Positions 1 to 5,819 of a stretch of 64,000 nt of DNA are shown piece after piece. Both the position numbers and the translations under genes were made by a program. The notes beneath the pieces were generated by a model. It did no database searches and was not told the origin of the DNA. It saw nothing but the letters and a program-made list of their open reading frames with translations. This DNA is from Chitinophagaceae bacterium (GTDB taxonomy: Bacteria; Bacteroidota; Bacteroidia; Chitinophagales; Chitinophagaceae), in NCBI GenBank assembly GCA_004173235.1, contig SEAC01000007.1, positions 1 through 64,000 of the forward strand. The letters run 5' to 3'. How positions within the stretch are numbered: position 1 is the first letter of the stretch; the number at the start of each line of letters is the position of its first letter.

Positions 1-189
1 TGCGACAACCTTCACGAGCGACTGCGACGGCACCTGAGCGATCATAAAGGGTTTACAGGAAGTATTGCAGACTGGAAACTGGCCTACTTTGAACCGTATC
101 CATCTAAAACCGAAGCATATGCGCGCGAACGACAGATCAAGGGTTGGAAAAGCCGCGTTCGGATAGAGCAACTCGTAACCGGGAGATAG
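1..189 (+). CDS. GIY-YIG nuclease family protein, C-terminal part
   Basis: The reading frame is open from the first base of the window and ends at TAG 187-189, giving 62 visible residues. The visible part has the pattern of the C-terminal half of small single-domain GIY-YIG (UvrC N-domain-like) proteins: an aromatic-rich stretch (DWKLAYFEPYPSK), then TEAYARERQIKGWKS with the conserved glutamate and the E-x-x-I-K-x-W-K-S signature, then a basic helix. The N-terminal GIY...YIG strands lie outside the window. The stop codon falls inside a tRNA-like sequence, and beyond it the frame continues without another stop for about 75 codons. Single-domain GIY-YIG proteins are common in Bacteroidota; their biological role is not established. 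Confident in family, not in function. Confidence 0.85.
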   Translation, partial: CDNLHERLRRHLSDHKGFTGSIADWKLAYFEPYPSKTEAYARERQIKGWKSRVRIEQLVTGR

Positions 190-255
190 TCCTGCTGGTT
201 CAGAGCATCCCGCGTACACGCGGGAGGGTCGGCGGTTCGAACCCGTCAACTCCCA
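181..255 (+). pseudogene. Degenerate tRNA-like sequence (tRNA-Val-like)
   Basis: The 3' half is an excellent tRNA: anticodon-like stem TCCCG/CGGGA, variable GGGTC, T arm GGCGG-TTCGAAC-CCGTC and acceptor strand AACTCCC plus A. The 5' part is poor. The acceptor GGGAGAT pairs with one mismatch, the D stem does not close properly, and the anticodon loop has 8 rather than 7 bases (CGTACACG, TAC in the centre). It also overlaps the end of the nuclease gene. I infer a decayed or chimeric tRNA that is not functional in its present form; no CCA is encoded. Confidence 0.6.
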
Positions 256-259
256 CTTA

Positions 260-284
260 ACCTCGCTTTAGGCGAGGTTTTTTT
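260..284 (+). terminator. Intrinsic terminator after the tRNA-like sequence
   Basis: Perfect 6-bp stem CCTCGC/GCGAGG (261-266 with 272-277), 5-base loop, then a run of seven T. It follows the tRNA-like sequence by 5 bases and would end transcripts of the GIY-YIG gene or the tRNA remnant. Confidence 0.85.
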
Positions 285-365
285 ATGCCTTGTCACTGCT
301 ACACCTAGCGAACGTAACGGTCGGAATTACAGAAGGCAGTGCATTCACAAAGACGGGTTGGAATC

Positions 366-755
366 TTACTCCTCACAATACTGCACGATCGTTTTCAGCC
401 GCTCCTTTACCTCGAGAAAAGTGCCGGGCTTTTGAATCGACACACCGCGCAGCGCGCTTACATCCGCGTTCAACACGGGCGATACGCTCGTAGTATACAC
501 AACCACCGGAAGATCCCGGTCGGGGTACATCAGTCGGATCCGCTGCAGCGCCTCCTGCCCCGAAAGCGTAGGCATATTGTGGTCGAGGATGATAAGCGAA
601 ATCGCCCTGCTATGCTCTACAAGGAACGCGATCAGGTCATAAGCATTCAGAAAACAACGAAGGTTGTACGCCGGGTAGTCGGCAAACAATTGCTCCATCA
701 TCTCCAGGTCATCGATGTCATCATCGGCATACAGCACAAGCTTCCTCGTCTCCAT
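366..755 (-). CDS. Receiver-only response regulator
   Basis: A stand-alone phosphoreceiver (REC) domain of 129 residues with no output domain. The acidic pocket ADDD is at residues 10-13, the phospho-acceptor aspartate lies in LIILDHNMP (about residue 58), the switch Thr in VVVYTTS and the conserved Lys in SIQKPG. It probably takes phosphate from a histidine kinase encoded elsewhere and acts by protein-protein contact or in a phosphorelay. The gene is transcribed away from a second receiver-only gene at 856 across a 100-bp gap, so the two may share a control region. The specific pathway cannot be inferred. Confidence 0.85.
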   Translation of the reverse strand: METRKLVLYADDDIDDLEMMEQLFADYPAYNLRCFLNAYDLIAFLVEHSRAISLIILDHNMPTLSGQEALQRIRLMYPDRDLPVVVYTTSVSPVLNADVSALRGVSIQKPGTFLEVKERLKTIVQYCEE

Positions 756-855
756 ACGGTTCTTGCTAAAATGCGTGAAAAATGATCGGTGTTTTTCACA
801 TCAACAATCTTTCCAATGTGTAAATCACCGCGAATAATAGATCTGTGGATCGATT

Positions 856-1302
856 TTGGTTTACATTTCAAAAAAAACGGTGGCCACTCCCATCATACTC
901 TGGGCTGACGATGATCCTGATGACCTCGAAATGTTCGGCTCCGTAATTCACCGCGAAGATCCGAACGTGCGCGTCATTGCCGTGCATAACGGGCAACAGG
1001 CGCTCGACTACCTCCAGCTTCTTCAAAACACGCTTCCCTGCCTCGTCATTCTCGATATGAACATGCCGCAGCTCAACGGCCGCGATACGCTGCTGCGGCT
1101 GCAGAATGACGAACGACTCCGGAATATTTCCGTGGTTGTAGTGACCACCAGCAGCAGCGCGCTCGATCAGCTCTTTTGCAAAAAACTGGGAGTGCCGATG
1201 ATCACGAAACCAACAACATCGGATGCCATTCGCGATGTGGCGCTTACATTGCTCGAGATGTGCAGGCTCGCCGGGCGCACCGTAACCGATACAACGGCGT
1301 AG
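856..1302 (+). CDS. Receiver-only response regulator (second of a divergent pair)
   Basis: Single REC domain, 148 residues from TTG at 856. A GTG at 880 is an equally possible start, and no ATG lies at the right place, so the start is uncertain. It has the acidic triad WADDDPDD, phospho-Asp in LVILDMNMP, switch Thr in VVVTTSS and Lys in MITKPTTS, so all catalytic residues are present. No DNA-binding domain follows. It is similar in layout to the divergent gene at 366-755 but not a close copy. The likely role is a phosphorelay intermediate or a protein-binding regulator. Confidence 0.82.
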   Translation: MVYISKKTVATPIILWADDDPDDLEMFGSVIHREDPNVRVIAVHNGQQALDYLQLLQNTLPCLVILDMNMPQLNGRDTLLRLQNDERLRNISVVVVTTSSSALDQLFCKKLGVPMITKPTTSDAIRDVALTLLEMCRLAGRTVTDTTA

Positions 1303-1547
1303 GGATGGATGCATCCTTAGGCGATTCTAATACAAGCCACCCCGCTTTGGCATAATTCTTTCCCTGGTCTTTTATGGAACACGAGGATTTTTAGAGCTGG
1401 TCTATGGATTGGTGGCAGCACCAGGCTTAGGCCGGCTTTTCTATTTCAGTGGAATCCAGCCAAAGATGCTAACCGTTTGCGCTTCAACCAGAAACAGACT
1501 TTTCTCACAAGGTTTGGCAGCGGACTAATTGTTGCACCAATGGATGT

Positions 1548-3599
1548 ATGAAGACCGTGCAAACAGCCACGCGCCTCCCTGCGCGCCTGCAGAAAATCCT
1601 TGCTAAAGGCGATAAAGGTCCGATGCCATCGGAACTCGCCCCGATGCTGGCCACCCTTGTAAAAGTACCGCCCGGGCAAACCGGATGGCAGTTCGAGATG
1701 AAATGGGACGGCTACCGCACCATCGCATACGTAAGAGGTTCAACCGTAGAACTACGGTCGCGCAACGGAAAATCCTTCAACGAAAAGTTTTACCCGCTAA
1801 CGCAGTCGCTTCAGTCGTGGAAACTGCCGGCCGTATTCGATGGCGAACTGGTAGTGCTCAACGAAAAAGGCATCCCCGACTTCTCCGGGTTGCAGTCGTG
1901 GCGCAGCGAAGCAGATGGTCCGCTCGTTTATTATGTATTCGATCTCCTGTGGCTCGACGGCCATTCACTGCTGAACCGGCCGCTACGGGAGCGACAGAAA
2001 CTCCTTCGCGCCATCATTCCTGCCGACCATCCTTTTCTCCGCGTGAGCAGCGTGATGGAAGGCAATGGTGACGAAGCTTTTGCACAGGCAAGCAGCCTCA
2101 ACCTCGAAGGCGTGATGGCAAAAGATCCGGACAGTATTTATACGGCCGGCCGCCGCAGCCCCGGGTGGCTGAAAGTAAAAACGCAACAAAGCCAGGAACT
2201 CGTGATCGGTGGATACACGATCAACGAGGGAACGAGCAAACTGTTCAGCGCGCTGCTGATGGGAATCTTCGAAGATGGGAAGCTGCGCTACGTTACACCC
2301 GTGGGCACTGGTTTCACTCGCAAACAGCAGGAAGAACTGCTGCAAACTTTCTCGAAGCTGGAAACGAAAGCCTGTCCCTTCTCCACCGTACCCGAATACA
2401 ACAAGCCTTCGCGCTTTCGGCCCGACCCGCCGCCGGCGCAGGTTGTATGGCTGAAACCGTTGCTGGTGGCGGAAGTAGACCACCGCGGCATCACCTCCAA
2501 CCGAGCCCTCCGGCAGCCGTCCTTCAAAGGGCTGCGGCCCGACAAGAAACCCTCCGAGGTGAAATGGGAACGGCCTGTTGCTGAAGATGCAGTGGAGCAA
2601 CATACGCTCGTAAAGAAGAAGGTGTTGTCGGCGCCCGCCCGGCGTGGGCGCAAGACGCTGCTGAACCCGGCGGAAGAAACGCAGACACGCGTTGTGGGCG
2701 GACACGAGCTTCGCTTCAGCAACCTGAGCAAAGTATATTGGCCAAAGGAAGGCTACACGAAGCGCGACCTGATCAACTACTATTACCAGATGGCGCCTGC
2801 TATGCTCCCCTACCTGAAAGACCGTCCGCAGATCCTCAACCGCCACCCCAATGGCATCGACGGCAAATCGTTTTACCAGAAAGATGTAAAGGGTAAGGCG
2901 CCTTCCTTCATCGAGACCTTCCCGTATTACAGTTACATGGACGAGCGCGACAAGGAATTCCTGGTGTGCACCGATGAGGCAAGCCTGCTTTATATCGCAT
3001 CGCTTGGATGCATCGAGATCAACCCGTGGCACAGCCGCCGCGACCGGCCCAACAACCCAGACTGGTGTATCATGGATCTCGACCCGGACGGAAATCCGTT
3101 CAGGGAAGTGATCGAAACTGCGCGTGTGACCCGAAACCTGCTCGAAAGCATTGGCGTCGTTTCCTTTCCAAAAACGTCGGGCTCTACCGGCATCCATATT
3201 TACATACCGTTGGGAGGCAAGTATGATTATGAAGAATCGAAGGAGTTCGGCCGGAAGCTTGCGAAGGTCATTCATGCGGAACTGCCGAAGTTCACCTCCA
3301 TCGAGCGCCGCACTGGCGACCGAAAGGGCAAGCTCTATATTGACTTCCTCATGAACCGGCCCCAGGCCTCCGTAGCGGCTCCCTATTCATTGCGTCCGAA
3401 GCCCGGGGCAACCGTTTCGATGCCCCTCACATGGGAGGAAGTGCGGCCGGGGCTCAGGATGACCGACTTCCACATCGGCAACGCAGCCGATCGCGTGCGC
3501 GAGACCGGCGACCTGTTCAAAGGCGTGCTGGGCAAGGGTATCGACATGGCGAAGGCCGAAAAAAAGCTGCTGGCCCTGCTTCAAAGCAAGGTGGGCTGA
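1548..3599 (+). CDS. ligD: LigD-type ATP-dependent DNA ligase/polymerase
   Basis: The 683-residue protein joins an N-terminal ATP-dependent ligase (about residues 25-320) to a C-terminal archaeo-eukaryotic primase-like polymerase (about 390-675). The ligase nucleophile is Lys52 in EMKWDGYR; other ligase motifs are FDGELVV, YYVFDLLWL, LEGVMAK and WLKVK. The polymerase has the metal-binding DLDPDG and the SGSTGIHIYIP loop. Such proteins repair double-strand breaks by non-homologous end joining together with Ku. The 3'-phosphoesterase module found in many LigD proteins is absent, and no ku gene is in this window. The ATG at 1548 puts the ligase close to the N-terminus; other starts are possible because no clear promoter box is seen. 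Confidence 0.95.
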   Translation: MKTVQTATRLPARLQKILAKGDKGPMPSELAPMLATLVKVPPGQTGWQFEMKWDGYRTIAYVRGSTVELRSRNGKSFNEKFYPLTQSLQSWKLPAVFDGELVVLNEKGIPDFSGLQSWRSEADGPLVYYVFDLLWLDGHSLLNRPLRERQKLLRAIIPADHPFLRVSSVMEGNGDEAFAQASSLNLEGVMAKDPDSIYTAGRRSPGWLKVKTQQSQELVIGGYTINEGTSKLFSALLMGIFEDGKLRYVTPVGTGFTRKQQEELLQTFSKLETKACPFSTVPEYNKPSRFRPDPPPAQVVWLKPLLVAEVDHRGITSNRALRQPSFKGLRPDKKPSEVKWERPVAEDAVEQHTLVKKKVLSAPARRGRKTLLNPAEETQTRVVGGHELRFSNLSKVYWPKEGYTKRDLINYYYQMAPAMLPYLKDRPQILNRHPNGIDGKSFYQKDVKGKAPSFIETFPYYSYMDERDKEFLVCTDEASLLYIASLGCIEINPWHSRRDRPNNPDWCIMDLDPDGNPFREVIETARVTRNLLESIGVVSFPKTSGSTGIHIYIPLGGKYDYEESKEFGRKLAKVIHAELPKFTSIERRTGDRKGKLYIDFLMNRPQASVAAPYSLRPKPGATVSMPLTWEEVRPGLRMTDFHIGNAADRVRETGDLFKGVLGKGIDMAKAEKKLLALLQSKVG

Positions 3600-3635
3600 C
3601 GGGTTCTCATCCATTCCGTTTCGGGCTAAACGTGC

Positions 3636-3643
3636 TACCTTTG
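3636..3643 (+). promoter_or_regulatory. -7 promoter box for clpS
   Basis: TACCTTTG matches the Bacteroidota housekeeping -7 consensus TAnnTTTG. It lies 21 nt before the clpS ATG and downstream of the ligD stop, so clpS probably has its own promoter. Confidence 0.6.
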
Positions 3644-3664
3644 AAGGGTCAAAACCCGTCGTCT

Positions 3665-3961
3665 ATGCCCGTTACCAAAGATTTAGTGCAGCCCCTGGAA
3701 ACGGTTGATGCCGTTGTGGCAACGGAAGATCCCTGTCAACTCATTGTGTGGAACGATGAAGTGAATACGTTTGAGTGGGTGATCGAAACACTGGTAGAAA
3801 TTTGCGGCCACTCTCAGGAGCAGGCCGAACAATGCGCGTACATCATTCACTTCCGCGGCAAGTACGGCGTGCAATACGGCTCCTTCGACGACCTCCGCCC
3901 CAAGGCCGAAGCGATCATCGATCGCGGCATCAATGCGACGGTGGAAGTGATGGCGTCCTGA
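3665..3961 (+). CDS. clpS: ATP-dependent Clp protease adaptor ClpS
   Basis: 98 residues, the normal size for ClpS. The protein binds N-degron substrates and hands them to ClpA-type unfoldases. Recognisable family features are the LIVWNDEVNTFEWVIETL core with the Asn-Asp pair that contacts the substrate N-terminus, the helix with HSQEQAEQCAYIIHFRGKY including the conserved His, and the C-terminal KAEAIIDRGINATVEV strand. The ATG at 3665 is chosen because it follows a -7 box and gives a normal N-terminal extension. The gene stands alone and is followed at once by a repeat/terminator element. Confidence 0.93.
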   Translation: MPVTKDLVQPLETVDAVVATEDPCQLIVWNDEVNTFEWVIETLVEICGHSQEQAEQCAYIIHFRGKYGVQYGSFDDLRPKAEAIIDRGINATVEVMAS

Positions 3962-3963
3962 GA

Positions 3964-4074
3964 GCGTGAGCCGTGAGCGCACACAACGAATAAAGGATGC
4001 CGCTGGCATCCTTTATTCGTTAGCTCCATCAGCTTGAACCGGCACAGCTCACGGCTGACGGCTCACGGTTGACG
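3964..4074. repeat. Heptamer arrays (CGGCTCA family) flanking a terminator
   Basis: Left arm at 3964-3980 reads as repeats of CGTGAGC; right arm at 4046-4074 reads as repeats of CGGCTCA/CGGCTGA, the reverse complement. The arms bracket the terminator at 3985-4021. The same family recurs near 5661, 7146, 21745, 22881 and 55961. Confidence 0.85.
3985..4021. terminator. Bidirectional terminator between clpS and the esterase gene
   Basis: Perfect 17-bp inverted repeat, AACGAATAAAGGATGCC with its complement, separated by 3 bases. It serves the convergent clpS (+) and esterase (-) genes. The core GGATGCC...GGCATCC recurs in other terminators of this window. Confidence 0.85.
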
Positions 4075-4076
4075 AC

Positions 4077-4808
4077 TTAAAACCTGCTCCCAATATAATG
4101 CGGCAGCACGGTGCGCCACGTTTCCCAGTCGTGCCGCCATTCTTCTCCCCAGATATCGAGTTCGTAATGGATGCCCTTACCGTAGAGGATGCCGGCGAAA
4201 GTGCGCGCCGCATTGGGGTCTTCGTAGGGACCACTGCCGGAGAAGATGTGGATATGCGGGCTGCGGCGGATCTGCTCGAGCACGCCATGGTCGGAAAGGT
4301 TGGGCATGTAGTGCTGCGGGCTGTTGAAATAAACGTCGTCGTCCCAATAGCCCTTGGTATATTCCGTCAGGTCATACACACCGCTCATGGCGATGACGCC
4401 GTTGATCAGGTCGGGGCGCTTGAGAAAGAGGTTCATGCTATGCAGGGCGCCAAACGAAGCACCACTGACGTACACGGGCGTGTCCCAGCTGGTGTTGTTG
4501 CGGATAAAGGGGAGCACCTCTTCATACACGTAGCTGTTGAATTGCTGATGGCGGATGACCTTGTGCCGCGGGTCCATATTGTTGTTGAGCCAGCTTTCGT
4601 TGTTGATGCTGTCTATAGAATACACCTTGAGCTTGCCTGCTTCGATGAAGGGCTTGAGGGTGTCGATCAGCTGGAAGCGCTCATACTCCAGGTAATCGGC
4701 TGCTGCGGTGGGCACGAGCAGCAGGGCAAATCCAAAATGGCCATACACCGCGATCGGCATTTCTTTCTGCAGGCGCTCGCTATACCAGGACGTGGTTTGT
4801 CTTTCCAT
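4077..4808 (-). CDS. Esterase family protein (alpha/beta hydrolase)
   Basis: 243 residues of the putative esterase (esterase D-like) branch of alpha/beta hydrolases. The nucleophile elbow is SGASFGALHS with Ser118. The acid is probably in SGSGPYEDP (about residue 200), and the general base His lies in WRHDWETWR near the C-terminus, as the family expects. No signal peptide is seen, so it is probably cytoplasmic. The substrate cannot be told from sequence. It ends 56 bp from the terminator and is convergent with clpS. The start ATG at 4808 gives the usual family length. Confidence 0.85.
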   Translation of the reverse strand: MERQTTSWYSERLQKEMPIAVYGHFGFALLLVPTAAADYLEYERFQLIDTLKPFIEAGKLKVYSIDSINNESWLNNNMDPRHKVIRHQQFNSYVYEEVLPFIRNNTSWDTPVYVSGASFGALHSMNLFLKRPDLINGVIAMSGVYDLTEYTKGYWDDDVYFNSPQHYMPNLSDHGVLEQIRRSPHIHIFSGSGPYEDPNAARTFAGILYGKGIHYELDIWGEEWRHDWETWRTVLPHYIGSRF

Positions 4809-4922
4809 AATCTTCGGTTGGTCTTACAAGAAACAGAAAAAACACTTCGTCCGCGCAGCTACGCCCGATTTTTTTGCTGCACCGAAAAAATGGCGTGGGC
4901 CCGGTGCGTGTGCATTTTGGGG

Positions 4923-4930
4923 TATATTTG
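4923..4930 (+). promoter_or_regulatory. -7 promoter box for the NarL-type regulator
   Basis: TATATTTG fits TAnnTTTG, with an unusually long leader of about 65-70 nt before the ATG at 5001. Confidence 0.5.
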
Positions 4931-5000
4931 AGCCATGGAACGCTGTTCGTGGCAACACGACAGGGATGTTTCCGATTCTCAACTCCGATGAAACCCTACT

Positions 5001-5660
5001 ATGGCAGAGACCAACGAAAAGATCACGATCCTTATTGCAGATGACCACACGCTCGTGCGTGAAACCTGGAGCTTCATTCTGAACACCGACCCGCGGTTCC
5101 AGGTAGTGGCAGAGAGCGGCTCCGGCGAAGAAGCCGTGGAGATGGCCAAGAACCTCCGTCCCAACATCGTCATCATGGACATCAACCTCCCCGGCATGAA
5201 CGGCATCGAGGCCACCCAGCTCATTCGTAAATTTTCGCCCGGCTCGAAAGTGCTCGGCGTTTCGCTGCATACACAACCCACCTATGCCCGCAAGATGATG
5301 CAGAAAGGCGCAATGGGATACGTTACCAAGAATTCCTCGCGCGAAGAGATGTTCAAAGCGATCATAGAAATCACCAACGGAAAAAAGTACATTTGCGACG
5401 AGATCAAGAACATCCTCTCCGAGCAGGTCATTTCCGGCGAAGACCAGCAAACGGGACTGAACTCCCTTTCGCAGCGCGAGATCGAGATCATTTCCTATAT
5501 CAAGAAAGGCCACTCTTCGAAAGAGATCGCCGATGCGCTGAACATCTCCGTGAAAACGGTGGAAGTGCACCGCTACAACATCCTCAAAAAACTAAATCTC
5601 AAAAATGCAGCTGCGTTGGTGAACTACATCAATAACAGCCAGCTGGATTTTGATAATTGA
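5001..5660 (+). CDS. NarL/FixJ-type response regulator
   Basis: 219 residues: receiver domain (about 8-125) with acidic pair DD at 14-15, phospho-Asp60 in IVIMDINLPGMNG and switch residues in LGVSLHT and YVTKNSS, then a LuxR-type helix-turn-helix (about 150-210) with LSQREIEIISYIKKGHSSKEIADALNIS as a block and the recognition helix KTVEVHR. It binds DNA upon phosphorylation by a sensor kinase that is not encoded nearby. Its targets are unknown. The gene has its own -7 box and a terminator flanked by heptamer arrays, so it is monocistronic. Confidence 0.93.
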   Translation: MAETNEKITILIADDHTLVRETWSFILNTDPRFQVVAESGSGEEAVEMAKNLRPNIVIMDINLPGMNGIEATQLIRKFSPGSKVLGVSLHTQPTYARKMMQKGAMGYVTKNSSREEMFKAIIEITNGKKYICDEIKNILSEQVISGEDQQTGLNSLSQREIEIISYIKKGHSSKEIADALNISVKTVEVHRYNILKKLNLKNAAALVNYINNSQLDFDN

Positions 5661-5798
5661 CGTGAGCCGTCAGCCGTGAGCGCTGATACGCGGAACATGG
5701 CCGCGAATGCTGGATCCGCTAGCAAAGAAAGGATGCTTTTGGCATCCTTTCTTCTTGCGTTGCATTGCGAGCTCACGCCTCACGGCTGACGGCTCACG
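5661..5798. repeat. Heptamer arrays (CGGCTCA family) flanking a terminator
   Basis: Left arm 5661-5684 (CGTGAGC/CGTCAGC units), right arm 5769-5798 (CGGCTGA/CGGCTCA units in the opposite sense). Between them lie about 40 unique bases and the terminator. The right arm ends 6 nt before the valS -7 box. Confidence 0.88.
5725..5753. terminator. Intrinsic terminator after the NarL-type regulator
   Basis: Perfect 12-bp stem AAGAAAGGATGC/GCATCCTTTCTT with a 5-base loop, followed by a short T/C-rich stretch. It shares the GGATGC...GCATCC core with the terminator at 3985. Confidence 0.8.
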
Positions 5799-5804
5799 AT
5801 TTCT

Positions 5805-5812
5805 TATCTTTG
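5805..5812 (+). promoter_or_regulatory. -7 promoter box for valS
   Basis: TATCTTTG, a perfect TAnnTTTG, lies 7 nt before the valS ATG. Transcription would start at or next to the start codon, which suggests a leaderless message. Confidence 0.7.
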
Positions 5813-5819
5813 CCCCCTC

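Noticed and set aside
181-255. Complete functional tRNA gene
   Set aside because: The D arm does not close, the anticodon loop has 8 bases and the acceptor stem has a mismatch; it overlaps a coding gene.
1353-1372. Sigma-54-like site TTGGCATAATTCTTTCC
   Set aside because: The GG to GC spacing needed for -24/-12 is not met.
1983-3275. A 430-codon open frame antisense to ligD
   Set aside because: Shadow of the ligase gene; no family features and no promoter box.
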